Below are positions 1 to 8,116 of a DNA stretch of 64,000 nt, piece after piece. Source of the stretch: Lachnospiraceae bacterium. GTDB taxonomy: Bacteria > Bacillota > Clostridia > Lachnospirales > Lachnospiraceae. The notes beneath the pieces were generated by a model that ran no database searches, was not told the DNA's origin, and saw only the letters and a list, made by a program, of their open reading frames with translations. Made by a program: the position numbers and the translations under genes. Where the stretch lies: positions 35,589 to 99,588 of the forward strand of contig JAFUZJ010000058.1 in the NCBI GenBank assembly GCA_017476665.1, written 5' to 3'. Each line of letters starts with the position of its first letter. Positions within the stretch are counted from its first letter, which is position 1.

Positions 1-39
1 TACCACGCAGAATATCATCTGATAATTTGCATTTTTCAT
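1..39 (-). CDS. P-II-like regulatory protein, N-terminal fragment (runs off window)
   Basis: Only the first 13 codons are in the window, beginning MKNANYQMIFCVV. The ATG overlaps the TGA of the preceding P-II-like gene in an ATGA arrangement, and a GGAGGAG ribosome binding site lies just upstream at about 46-52. The start resembles the first beta strand of P-II-like proteins, and P-II genes occur next to DUF1538 genes, so a second P-II-like protein is inferred. The fragment is too short to prove this. Confidence 0.5.
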   Translation of the reverse strand, partial: MKNANYQMIFCVV

Positions 40-455
40 ACGTTCTCCTCCCCAAACATACCGGATACGCCCGTTTCATTGCTCAAAAATCCAAAGGCCG
101 CCGCCCCCATGATACTGGTAAAGGGGATAGAGAAAGCCACACCCTTTCCACCTTTCACCGAAGCAAATTTCTCCTCCAGCACCTGCTCGATGGCATCCAG
201 CTTATCTTCTCTGACCGCACTGAAGATCACCGCCCGGTCATTGTTCGCCAGTCCCAGATATTCCAACGTCTTTTCCTCCGCCGTCCCCTTGGCCCAGACC
301 ACCATCTGCATATTGATGTCAAAAGATTGCAGCAGATCCGCATAAAAATCCGCCTTTTTCTTGTCCACCACCGTGATCAGTAATTCCAATCGGATGGGGG
401 CTATATTCTTGTTCTGTCTGGCATTCACTGCCCTGCTTCCAATCGTGATCGCCAT
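36..455 (-). CDS. P-II family nitrogen-regulator-like protein
   Basis: A 139-residue protein. The C-terminal part (about 105-130) carries the glycine-rich stretch GKGVAFSIPFTSIMGAAA, which matches the end of P-II domains. P-II proteins are small trimeric sensors of nucleotides and metabolites that bind and control transporters or enzymes. The gene directly follows the DUF1538 membrane protein, with its ATG overlapping that gene's TGA, and GGGAGGAG precedes it. The likely target is therefore the DUF1538 protein. A TTG one codon upstream is an alternative start, but the ATG at 455 fits the ribosome binding site better. The classical T-loop sequence of GlnB is not recognisable, so nitrogen sensing should not be assumed. 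Confidence 0.8.
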   Translation of the reverse strand: MAITIGSRAVNARQNKNIAPIRLELLITVVDKKKADFYADLLQSFDINMQMVVWAKGTAEEKTLEYLGLANNDRAVIFSAVREDKLDAIEQVLEEKFASVKGGKGVAFSIPFTSIMGAAAFGFLSNETGVSGMFGEENV

Positions 456-2017
456 CAATCAAACTCCTCCCATTCAAAATAGATAACCTGCGCATCCTCC
501 GCAGAGAAAATATGCCGCATGGCCGCCTTTTCTCTGGCCTGCTTTGCCACCACCGCACGGAACCCCAACATCTGGATTGCAATCAGCGGCGTCATGGCAA
601 CCATGGCTACGATACCGAACGCCGATTCCAACACCGCGCTCTCACCCCGAAGCGCCACACAGACCCCGATCACCATAGGCAATACAAAACTGGAAGTCAG
701 CGGTCCGCTGGCCACGCCGCCGGAGTCAAACGCAATGGCCGTATACAGTCCCGGTACAAAAAAGGACAACCCCAACGAGATACAATATCCCGGAATCAGA
801 TAATATAAAATGGAAAAATCCAACAGAACTCTCAACACCGAAAGCCCTACAGAAAGTCCCACACCGATGGACAGCGCAATCAACATCTGGCGCTTGCTGA
901 CATTGCCATCCGTCACATCCTCCACCTGATGGTTCAACACATGGATCGCCGGCTCCGCCAGCACCGTGACCATGCCCAGCACAAAAGAAAACAGGATTGC
1001 AGCCAGCTTACTGTTCCTGGCCAGATCCTGCCCGATCCGATACCCCACAGGCATATAGCCTACCGCAACCGCCGTCAGGAAGATCACAAGCCCTACCAGT
1101 GTGTAGGCAATCCCGATAAAAATCTGGATCAGGCGCTTCGGACTCAGTTTTAACAGTGTAAACTGCAGCACCAGGAAAAAGAACACGATCAATAACAGCG
1201 CCACGAATACTTCCCGAAAAGTGTCCGCCACAGTGGGCAGGAAATGCGCGCCTAGATGAGCCTCCACCGAATAGTCCGGTATGGCGTATGTAAAGGTTCC
1301 CTTCGAACAAATGGACAAAATCAACATTGCCAGCACCGGTCCGATCGAACAGAGCGCAACCAAGCCGAAGCTGTTCTCCTGTACCTTCTTTCCTCCGATG
1401 GATCTGGCAATTCCGACGCCCATCGCCATCAGAAAAGGCACCGTGATCGGTCCCGTGGTCACACCGCCGGAATCGAAGGAAAGGGATAGAAAAATCCCCT
1501 TTCCCGCCAAAAACAACAAAGCCACAAAGGCAAAGATCACCATGTAGAAAAACAACAGCAAAGAAGCCTGCTCCTTTTGGAACACAATCTTCATCACGCC
1601 CAACAGGAGAAATCCTCCCACTCCTATGCCAATCGTAGGGATCAGCACACCGGAATCAATCACACCGCTGACCTGACTGGCCAGCACCGACAGATCCGGT
1701 TCCGCGATGGTGATAAATAATCCCATCAAAAATGCCACCGGCAACAAGATAAACAGCCGACTGGATTTGGTCAGACCGGTTCCGATATGTTCCCCCATGG
1801 GCGTCATGGAAAGATCCGCCCCCAGATTAAACATGGCGATACCCAGGATCAAAAATACGGTCGATAACACAAAAACCTTCAGTTCATGGCCGGTCAGCGT
1901 GACAAGCGGCGTCACATATAAAAACAGCACCAGCGCTGCAACCGGCATCACAGAAGCGAAGGACTCTTTTATTTTATCTAAAAGTACAGTACGCAGTCTT
2001 TTTCGTTTCTGATTCAA
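455..2017 (-). CDS. DUF1538 family integral membrane protein
   Basis: A 520-residue polytopic membrane protein with an internal duplication. EPDLSVLASQV (about 106) is echoed by EPAIHVLNHQV (about 356), and FDSGGVTTGP (about 181) by FDSGGVASGP (about 431). Two related halves of this kind are typical of transporters. Known family: DUF1538, found beside P-II genes; the substrate is unknown to me. The annotated start is a TTG preceded closely by GGGGAAGG, since no ATG or GTG precedes the first transmembrane helix. It is probably in one operon with the upstream cation antiporter and the P-II-like genes downstream. A solute or ion channel role under P-II control is inference. Confidence 0.82.
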   Translation of the reverse strand: MNQKRKRLRTVLLDKIKESFASVMPVAALVLFLYVTPLVTLTGHELKVFVLSTVFLILGIAMFNLGADLSMTPMGEHIGTGLTKSSRLFILLPVAFLMGLFITIAEPDLSVLASQVSGVIDSGVLIPTIGIGVGGFLLLGVMKIVFQKEQASLLLFFYMVIFAFVALLFLAGKGIFLSLSFDSGGVTTGPITVPFLMAMGVGIARSIGGKKVQENSFGLVALCSIGPVLAMLILSICSKGTFTYAIPDYSVEAHLGAHFLPTVADTFREVFVALLLIVFFFLVLQFTLLKLSPKRLIQIFIGIAYTLVGLVIFLTAVAVGYMPVGYRIGQDLARNSKLAAILFSFVLGMVTVLAEPAIHVLNHQVEDVTDGNVSKRQMLIALSIGVGLSVGLSVLRVLLDFSILYYLIPGYCISLGLSFFVPGLYTAIAFDSGGVASGPLTSSFVLPMVIGVCVALRGESAVLESAFGIVAMVAMTPLIAIQMLGFRAVVAKQAREKAAMRHIFSAEDAQVIYFEWEEFD

Positions 2018-2063
2018 CAGCCTTCCCCTTTCTATCTTTTGATCGATGTTGATGTCTCATTCC

Positions 2064-3041
2064 TCATCGCACGATCGCAAATACTACATCCGCAACATAC
2101 ACGCCCAACATGACTGCACCTTCCAGCTGTTTGATCGCCCGATCCGAAACGGAAAACAGCCAGGCCAGTATGCTCACAGCGATCAAGATGCCTAGATCAT
2201 ACACAGATGCCAGATTGACAGCCACCGGATGGATCGTCGCTGAGATTCCCAAAATAAACATCAGATTAAAAATATTGGAACCCACCACATTGCCTACAGC
2301 CAGCCCGGTCTCCCCCTTTCGGGCAGCCACAATGGAGGTGACGAGCTCCGGCAGCGAAGTTCCTACCGCCACAATGGTTAGACCGATCAATGTTTCCGTC
2401 ATTCCTGCAGCCCTTGCAATCTCCTTTGCACTATAGACGACCACCTGTCCGCCGCCGACGATCAGCGCCAATCCGATAAGGATCAACAGCAGACACGCTC
2501 CAACTGTTCGCGTTGTCGTCTCCTCCTCCGGCTCCGGGTGTTTTTTCGCATCCACTATAAGATAAATAATATAGGAAATGAAAAAGATAAGCAAGACTAT
2601 TCCCAAGATTCTGTTCACAAGTCCTGCATTCTCCTCCATGCTCAGGTTCAGGAACCGCCCGGAAACAATGCATGCTCCGCTGGTGCCAAACAGCACCAGA
2701 ACGGTGGCCAGAAGAGAGACCGGAAAGTCTCTCTTCAAAATCTTATCATCCACCGGAACCGGATGGATCATCGCGCATACCCCCAGCACGCAGAGCAGAT
2801 TGAATATATTGGATCCCACCACATTGCTGAGCGCGATCTCATTGGATCCCTGCAGCGCCGCAGACGTACTGACCGCCAGCTCCGGCGCGCTGGTGCCCAG
2901 AGCCACGATCGTCAACCCGATGATCAGCCCCGGTACTTTAAAGTTTTTGGCAAGCGCCGCACTGCCCTCCACAAAGAGATCCGCCCCCTTGATCAACGCC
3001 ACAAAACCTGCCACTAAAATCAAAATGTATAGAAAAAACAT
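2064..3041 (-). CDS. Calcium/sodium antiporter (CaCA family, YrbG-like)
   Basis: A 325-residue inner-membrane exchanger with the two alpha repeats of the CaCA superfamily. Repeat 1 has ALGTSAPEL (about 47-55) followed by NVVGSNIFNLL. Repeat 2 has AVGTSLPEL (about 225) followed by NVVGSNIFNLM. The acidic residues in the PEL motifs are the cation-binding glutamates of the family. Length and about ten hydrophobic segments fit YrbG-type proteins, which exchange Ca2+ (or possibly another cation) for Na+ or H+. A CAGGAGG site lies 5 nt before the ATG. Two very small membrane-protein genes sit immediately upstream, the nearer only about 21 nt away, and a DUF1538/P-II unit follows. Confidence 0.9.
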   Translation of the reverse strand: MFFLYILILVAGFVALIKGADLFVEGSAALAKNFKVPGLIIGLTIVALGTSAPELAVSTSAALQGSNEIALSNVVGSNIFNLLCVLGVCAMIHPVPVDDKILKRDFPVSLLATVLVLFGTSGACIVSGRFLNLSMEENAGLVNRILGIVLLIFFISYIIYLIVDAKKHPEPEEETTTRTVGACLLLILIGLALIVGGGQVVVYSAKEIARAAGMTETLIGLTIVAVGTSLPELVTSIVAARKGETGLAVGNVVGSNIFNLMFILGISATIHPVAVNLASVYDLGILIAVSILAWLFSVSDRAIKQLEGAVMLGVYVADVVFAIVR

Positions 3042-3062
3042 ATTTGCCTCCTGTATAGTATT

Positions 3063-3209
3063 TTATTTTTTGTCTGTGTCGCTTTTTTCCGCAGCCTGAT
3101 CCTCCGCATCGTCCCCTGGTCGGTTCTCCACCCACCACGCAAAGATACCGCCGGCGATACAAGCCGCCACACAGAAAATGACTGTCACATTTGCCACGAT
3201 CTGATTCAT
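3063..3209 (-). CDS. Small single-pass membrane protein B (48 aa)
   Basis: A 48-residue ORF. It begins MNQIVANVTVIF, has one hydrophobic segment (about 4-26) ending in AWWVEN, and then a highly charged tail ending SDTDKK. A GGGAAAGG site is 6 nt before the ATG. It starts with the same six residues (MNQIVA) as the neighbouring 48-aa ORF and has exactly the same length. This pairing and the good ribosome binding sites argue that it is real. It lies about 21 nt before the antiporter gene, so it may be an accessory subunit of that transporter. No family was recognised. Confidence 0.68.
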   Translation of the reverse strand: MNQIVANVTVIFCVAACIAGGIFAWWVENRPGDDAEDQAAEKSDTDKK

Positions 3210-3228
3210 TTTAACCTTTCCCCCTGTC

Positions 3229-3375
3229 TCAATCTGTCAGTTTGTAGCCATACCTGATTTTTCTGTATATTTTCCAAATGATCATTCCCGGGATTCCGAT
3301 CACCATCGCAATGGTGGAACCGCCGCCCACAACCGCCATAAATACCAACATTATCATTGCCACTATCTGATTCAT
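3229..3375 (-). CDS. Small membrane protein A (48 aa)
   Basis: A 48-residue ORF beginning MNQIVAMIMLVF. A long hydrophobic segment (about 4-36) contains GGGSTIAMVIGIPG and is followed by a basic tail (KIYRKIRYGYKLTD), so the C-terminus is predicted cytoplasmic. An AGGAGG site lies 7 nt before the ATG. The next gene, the paired 48-aa ORF, starts 19 nt downstream and then the CaCA antiporter follows. The shared MNQIVA N-terminus suggests duplication or a common targeting or interaction element. A larger ORF in another frame here (3206-3472) lacks these signals and was discarded. Confidence 0.68.
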   Translation of the reverse strand: MNQIVAMIMLVFMAVVGGGSTIAMVIGIPGMIIWKIYRKIRYGYKLTD

Positions 3376-3424
3376 CTATAAAATCCTCCTGATTATTCTT
3401 GAAATTTTTTCGTACGCAAAGAAA

Positions 3425-3459
3425 CCCGGGTATTACCGGGCACAAAAAATGTGCTTTTT
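3425..3459 (-). terminator. Tandem hairpins, possible weak terminator or attenuator
   Basis: On the minus strand GCACA-TTTTTT-GTGC is followed by CCCGG-TAATAC-CCGGG and then TTTCTTT. The region lies between the 3475-3912 gene and the paired small genes. The T tract is interrupted, so termination may be partial. The first hairpin read on the plus strand is followed by TTTTTG, but no plus-strand gene precedes it. Confidence 0.35.
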
Positions 3460-3474
3460 GTAATTCAATCATTG

Positions 3475-3912
3475 TCAGTGGATTTTCTTCTTACCGTCCT
3501 GATCATGGATAAAGGATAGGAGCAGATCCAGATTTTGATTTGTATCACTCCCAAAGAAACCGTTTTTAAAAAGAACCGCGCATCCTCCCAAAAGAAGGAG
3601 CAGCACATAAAATGCCCAAAGAAACCTTCCGAATGCATTTCTGCCCCGAAAAGTACGACCGGAAAAGATATGGGAAACCGAAATATAATTCGTATAGCTG
3701 CTTATGATCTCCGGAAGCCCTGCCTCCTGTACAACCGCAGTCTCTCCCGTGATATAAGCCTCATCCACCCGGGCATACTGCGTTCCCTGTGCCCCGAAAA
3801 GTGCAAGATCCTCTGCGACACTTGCAGGATAAAGGATAAGCTCCCAGAATAAAAGCGAAAAAACAAGGAGAAAGGCATATGTAACTTTATTCGTTTTGTA
3901 CAAATGATACAT
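3475..3912 (-). CDS. Unassigned two-helix membrane protein
   Basis: A 145-residue protein. The ORF is open further upstream, but the ATG at 3912 (MYHLYKTNKVTYAF) is chosen because GAAGGAGGAG precedes it by 3-8 nt. It overlaps the end of the BaiN-like gene by 26 nt, which suggests translational coupling. A first hydrophobic segment spans about residues 10-30. A predicted external stretch of about 65 residues follows, then a second hydrophobic segment (about 96-118) and a short polar tail ending DQDGKKKIH. I do not recognise the family. The arrangement resembles small envelope proteins with an exposed loop. It could be exported as a membrane-anchored protein, but no function is evident. Confidence 0.6.
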   Translation of the reverse strand: MYHLYKTNKVTYAFLLVFSLLFWELILYPASVAEDLALFGAQGTQYARVDEAYITGETAVVQEAGLPEIISSYTNYISVSHIFSGRTFRGRNAFGRFLWAFYVLLLLLGGCAVLFKNGFFGSDTNQNLDLLLSFIHDQDGKKKIH

Positions 3913-5197
3913 GTTCTCCTCCTTCGCCTGCGGCATTCCTGCCGGCCAGATAGCCGCTGCACCATGCCCACTGCAGATTATAGCCGCCGCATCTACCGTC
4001 CACATCCAGCAGTTCCCCGGCAAAATAAAGTCCCGGAACCACCTTCGACTGCATGTCCGTCCCCACCTGCGTCGTATCCACACCGCCCGCACAGACCTGC
4101 GCCTGATCAAAGGAGTTGCTTCCCGTCACATGCACCCGGAAATCCCTGCACAGTTTAAAAACACGCTGTAATTTGCGCATGTCTGTTTTGGCAGCTCTCT
4201 CATCGCGCTTCAATCCCGCCAGCTTGATAAACAGATACATCAGCTTTTTGTTGAGCATGCCGGTAAAAAACTCCTCCACCGTAAGCCCGGACTTGTCCAG
4301 ACATGCAATCCTGTCCTGCCACAAACGCTCTGCCTGTTCTTCGGAATGATCCGGCAGAAAATCTATGGATACTTCCACCTCCGGCGAAACATTCTTTTCC
4401 TTCGCCGCCAATATGTAATTCACCTTACGGCTGAGCTGAAACACCGGAATCCCGGAAATTCCGTAATCGGTCAACTGCAATTCACCGGATTCCCGGATCC
4501 TATTCCTTGTATTCTCCCGCTCCTGCAGGACAGTAAGCCTTGCTTCCGCCCGTACGCCCGCCACTTCTTTCAAAAAATTTTCTCTGCAGCGCAGCTGCAC
4601 CAATGCCGGAACCACAGGCACAATCCTGTGCCCCAGCTTCTTCGCCAGCTGATAACCGCTTCCGTCCGAACCGGTCTTTGGAGCCGCCTGGCTGCCGCAG
4701 GCCAGGATCACCCGATCAAAATGATAATTGCCTGCATCCGAGATGACCAGAAAGCCCTTATGATCCAACCCATTTTCGCTCTGCATCTGCAGCTTCACTT
4801 CCCGAACTTTACACTCTGTGACCACACGGACACCTGCCCTCGCCAGCCCGATCCGCAGCACATCCAATACCGCAGTGGCCTGTTCCGAATAGGGATACAG
4901 ATAGCCGTTTTTCTCCTTCCACATAAGCCCCAGTCCACCAAAGAATTCCTCCGTTGCCCGCTCGTCAAACTGACCCAGGCACTCCCGCAGCCACTCGCGC
5001 TCGGCCCCGTTGTAATCCTCCGCACTCAGGCTTTTATTTCCGAAATTACATTTTCCGTTCCCGGTGGAAAGGATTTTCTTTCCTACCCGTTCTCCGCCTT
5101 CCAAAAGCATGACGTCTGCGCCGGCTCCCGCAGCGATGATCGCCGCCGTCATGCCGGAAGCTCCGCCGCCGATCACACCGATCCTGATCTGTTCCAT
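3887..5197 (-). CDS. NAD(P)/FAD-dependent oxidoreductase, BaiN/HI0933 family
   Basis: A 436-residue flavoprotein. The N-terminus has a Rossmann FAD-binding motif (IGVIGGGASGMTAAI, about 6-20) and the family signature GKKILSTGNGKCNF (about 40-53). Near the C-terminus, GGVDTTQV and GLYFAGELLDVDGRCGGYN form the second FAD contact of the HI0933-like group. Length is normal for the family. Members are cytosolic reductases of mostly unknown substrate; BaiN from Clostridium scindens was proposed to act in bile-acid metabolism, but that activity should not be assumed here. The ATG is preceded by GTGAGGCAGG. The downstream membrane protein overlaps its 3' end. Confidence 0.87.
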   Translation of the reverse strand: MEQIRIGVIGGGASGMTAAIIAAGAGADVMLLEGGERVGKKILSTGNGKCNFGNKSLSAEDYNGAEREWLRECLGQFDERATEEFFGGLGLMWKEKNGYLYPYSEQATAVLDVLRIGLARAGVRVVTECKVREVKLQMQSENGLDHKGFLVISDAGNYHFDRVILACGSQAAPKTGSDGSGYQLAKKLGHRIVPVVPALVQLRCRENFLKEVAGVRAEARLTVLQERENTRNRIRESGELQLTDYGISGIPVFQLSRKVNYILAAKEKNVSPEVEVSIDFLPDHSEEQAERLWQDRIACLDKSGLTVEEFFTGMLNKKLMYLFIKLAGLKRDERAAKTDMRKLQRVFKLCRDFRVHVTGSNSFDQAQVCAGGVDTTQVGTDMQSKVVPGLYFAGELLDVDGRCGGYNLQWAWCSGYLAGRNAAGEGGEHVSFVQNE

Positions 5198-5228
5198 CCT
5201 GCCTCACATTCCCATCATAAAGTAAAAA

Positions 5229-5891
5229 TTAACTGGAATAACTTTCCAAAAAGCCATACAGATCCCCTTCTGACTCCACAAACATGGTCTGTATGATCTG
5301 CTTCTGGACATTCTCCGGTAGTGTCTCCAACATAATTCCGGTGTTCATATAGATCGTTTTTTTATCTTCCAGATAAACCACCACTTCATTGTCCTTTACC
5401 GCAAGATAAAATCCGTCACCGGGCATTATATACTGATAACTCTTGCGGACGACCACCCTGGCTCTCGCAAAAGAAACCACCTCTGCATTTACAAATCCCT
5501 GCTCCAGCTCCGTCAAAGGAGGGTAATCCGAATAATTCTGTACCGCGGATACAAAGCGCTCCCTGTTCATTCCGATATACTGTTTAGGGAGCTCCCAGAC
5601 GGTCTCCACCTCTGTCCCCCGCAGTACATCCGCTTCCCGCAGCACGTACTCCGTGTCCGCAGAAAGAGTTTCCTCTCCCGCCGAAACCTCCTTCACAGAC
5701 AGCTTCTCCTCCGCTTCGAATAGCTCATTCACAGCTATCTCATTCCCATCTGTATCATTCTCAACGGAAAGTCCGGTTTCCGCCGGACCCGGATAGAAAA
5801 AATGCTCCGTCTGTACTCCGATCCACACGCCCAGCGCAAATAGGAACAGCGGATATAAAAAGAATAAGCTGATACCTTTTAAAACCTTCAT
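5229..5891 (-). CDS. Membrane-anchored protein, possibly BofC-like
   Basis: A 220-residue protein. One N-terminal hydrophobic anchor (about 7-27) is followed by an acidic, low-complexity stretch (about 40-90). A folded C-terminal half contains FYLAVKDNEVVVYLEDKK and TIYMNTGI. This last part recalls the C-terminal domain of BofC-type forespore signalling proteins in Firmicutes, but I am not certain. The predicted topology is one helix with the bulk outside. GGGGAG precedes the ATG. It lies between a lipid-type flippase and a BaiN-like flavoprotein in the same orientation, 72 nt after the flippase. An alternative is an unrelated lineage-specific extracytoplasmic protein. Confidence 0.6.
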   Translation of the reverse strand: MKVLKGISLFFLYPLFLFALGVWIGVQTEHFFYPGPAETGLSVENDTDGNEIAVNELFEAEEKLSVKEVSAGEETLSADTEYVLREADVLRGTEVETVWELPKQYIGMNRERFVSAVQNYSDYPPLTELEQGFVNAEVVSFARARVVVRKSYQYIMPGDGFYLAVKDNEVVVYLEDKKTIYMNTGIMLETLPENVQKQIIQTMFVESEGDLYGFLESYSS

Positions 5892-5963
5892 CTCCCCGCA
5901 AACTCCTTGCTTTTTGGGATAAAGTATCAGCTTTTTCCTTGCATTTTATACCTGTTTCCTTCT

Positions 5964-7562
5964 CTAATAAACCCGAAGCAGCTGCCCCAATGACCGGATC
6001 AGCTTTCCTCCCGGAATATGATTTAATTCCTGCTCTTTAAAATTCCGCAAAAGGACCAGCAACAGCAGATCTGCCGCCCCGCCGATCAACAGACACAGCA
6101 AGATTGATACCATATTTCCCAGATGCGGAGCCGCTGCTCTGTGAATAAACCATAAGACCACTCCCACTCCACAGATGACTCCCACCGGAATCGCAATCTG
6201 CCGCACCGGATCAATGCCTGTCCGCAGCACTCTGCAGAGCAGAACGCAAGTCACCGCCGCATAGATAAATTCCGCCCCCAGACCCGCATATACCAGCGAA
6301 AGTACCCCAATTCCACGGTTTAACAGGATTGACACGGCAACAATATACACAATGCCTTTGATTGCCGCAATTCCCGCCACCTGGAATCTGCGGTTTAACA
6401 GCAGCATGGATTCCGAAAAATAATATCCGGCAACCGCAAACAAGATCATAGCCGAACCGCTCTGCAGCATTTTCTTTGCCAGTTCCACATCGGTTCCTCC
6501 CGCCAGTTCCGCCAGCTGCGACCCAGTGATTCCCACCAGAACAGCCAGAAAGCAACCGCATACCATGCAAAAATGGAAGCCTCCGCCGAAAAAGCTTTTG
6601 GCATTTCGCTGGTCATCCTTACGTACCGCGTCCAGTTCCCCGTAACAGTTTCCCAACAGAGCCACCAGTACGGGCAGACAGACAATGGCGATCACGGGGA
6701 TATATTTTCCGTAAAAAACGCCGTAGTGATCAAACGCATCCATTGTTTCCAGGCTGTTTTGAAACAGCAGGATTCCCGCCCAGATCGGCAGATGACTCAG
6801 GATTGCAGCCAGCACCAACGGGAAAAGATTGGTAAATATCGCCCGCATCTGGCTTGCAAACGTATCCGTCACCCGCATGCCGTCCCCGGAGTTTTTCTTG
6901 ACCCGGGTTCTGCTTCCCTGATATACAAATACCAGAAACAGAAATACCAGCAATTCGGAAATAAACACCGCAAGGGCAAATCCGATCCCGCAATACATGG
7001 CCGTAAAATTATCCTCCCGCAGAAGTGCGCTGACTTTTACGCCATAACTGCCAAGCAGTTTCACAAACAGAATTGCAAAGACAATCGTACAAACCTGCCG
7101 CATGATATACGAGATCACAGCCGGCAGTTCCGTTCCGTCTCCCTGGAAACAGCCCAGTAAGACGGATATGATCGTCCGCAGGAAAACGACCGGAGCCAAG
7201 ATCCGGATCATTGCCACACTGTAGGTGACATGAAACAGCTTTTCCCCGATCACGCCGGCCAGTACAAATAAGAGAATACTCCCCGCCAGTCCGGTCACCA
7301 GACTCACCGACAGGACGTTCCGTTTGAATTTTCTGGCGTTCTTATACTGCCCTTTGATCGTGCGATTGCGAATCAGTCTCCCCAGGGTATCTGCCAATCG
7401 ATGCGTCAGCAGCAATTGAAAGAAAAGAAAACTCTCAATCGCTACCGCAAAATATGCAATACCGTTATTCCCCAAAAGATTGCCTATCACCAACAGGCAG
7501 ATCATCTCCAAAATATAGGATCCCAATTCAACCTGGCGCTTTTTCATTTCTGTCTGATTCAT
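5964..7562 (-). CDS. MOP-superfamily polysaccharide/lipid flippase (SpoVB/MurJ-like)
   Basis: A 532-residue integral membrane protein with about 12-14 hydrophobic segments and the layout of oligosaccharide flippases. The early segment LLGCFQGDGTELPAVISYI (about 137-155) resembles the conserved GYFQG motif region of SpoVB/YtgP proteins. Such proteins flip lipid-linked intermediates for cell wall or spore cortex. The start has AGAGGATG 5 nt before the ATG. It follows ybeY, where many Firmicutes carry dgkA or era instead, so it may be a lineage-specific insertion into that operon. The exact substrate cannot be inferred. The similarity to MATE-type exporters is structural; I see no drug-efflux evidence. 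Confidence 0.75.
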   Translation of the reverse strand: MNQTEMKKRQVELGSYILEMICLLVIGNLLGNNGIAYFAVAIESFLFFQLLLTHRLADTLGRLIRNRTIKGQYKNARKFKRNVLSVSLVTGLAGSILLFVLAGVIGEKLFHVTYSVAMIRILAPVVFLRTIISVLLGCFQGDGTELPAVISYIMRQVCTIVFAILFVKLLGSYGVKVSALLREDNFTAMYCGIGFALAVFISELLVFLFLVFVYQGSRTRVKKNSGDGMRVTDTFASQMRAIFTNLFPLVLAAILSHLPIWAGILLFQNSLETMDAFDHYGVFYGKYIPVIAIVCLPVLVALLGNCYGELDAVRKDDQRNAKSFFGGGFHFCMVCGCFLAVLVGITGSQLAELAGGTDVELAKKMLQSGSAMILFAVAGYYFSESMLLLNRRFQVAGIAAIKGIVYIVAVSILLNRGIGVLSLVYAGLGAEFIYAAVTCVLLCRVLRTGIDPVRQIAIPVGVICGVGVVLWFIHRAAAPHLGNMVSILLCLLIGGAADLLLLVLLRNFKEQELNHIPGGKLIRSLGQLLRVY

Positions 7563-7609
7563 TCGTTCATCCTCTTTTTATCTGTCTTTTATCGGTATTT
7601 TGAGTCTTG

Positions 7610-8116
7610 TCAGTCCCTTGTAATCCCCAGTGCCTGCAGCGCAGCTTCCTGCTTTTTCTCCATGGAAGCGGCATCTTCCTCCGTCATATGATCATAGCCG
7701 CATAGATGGAACATGCTGTGCGCCACCAAAAACGCAAACTCTCTCTTTTCACTGTGACCATAGTTTTCCGCCTGTTCTTTGATCTTATCCGCGGAAAGAA
7801 TGATATCTCCCAGCACCAGTTCCCCGCTGTCCGGGTCAAAATAATCCGCTTCTCGGTCCTCCGGGATCTCAAAACTCCCTGCCTGTTCAAAATCCAGGTT
7901 TGGGAACGATAACACATCCGTCTCCCTGTCTATTTCCCGATACTCCCTGTTAAACTCCCTGATCCCGGCATTGTCTGTCACAAGCACGTTGATGCAGGCT
8001 TCATAGGGGCATCCTTCCGACTCCAACACCTGTTCCGCAACCTGCTTCACCAGAAGATCAATATCGAAATCAAACGGATTCTCCACATTCTCGTCAAATT
8101 CCACGTAAATCGTCAT
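7610..8116 (-). CDS. ybeY: Endoribonuclease YbeY (rRNA maturation)
   Basis: A 168-residue protein with the metal-binding signature HSMFHLCGYDH (His133, His137 and His143), diagnostic of YbeY, a zinc-dependent single-strand endoribonuclease. It acts in 16S rRNA 3'-end maturation and ribosome quality control. The N-terminal beta-strand pattern (NVLVTDNAGIREFNREYREID) also fits. Its ATG overlaps the stop of phoH by 4 nt (ATGA), the usual partner order in bacteria, so translational coupling is likely. Length is typical. Confidence 0.96.
   Translation of the reverse strand: MTIYVEFDENVENPFDFDIDLLVKQVAEQVLESEGCPYEACINVLVTDNAGIREFNREYREIDRETDVLSFPNLDFEQAGSFEIPEDREADYFDPDSGELVLGDIILSADKIKEQAENYGHSEKREFAFLVAHSMFHLCGYDHMTEEDAASMEKKQEAALQALGITRD

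Noticed and set aside
3206-3472. An 88-codon minus-strand ORF covering the small membrane-protein gene
   Set aside because: It is in another frame than the 48-aa ORF with its strong ribosome binding site, and its sequence looks like a random translation.
36-5296. Plus-strand ORFs of 70-316 codons along the left part of the window
   Set aside because: They lie antisense to well-supported minus-strand genes, lack ribosome binding sites and show no family motifs.
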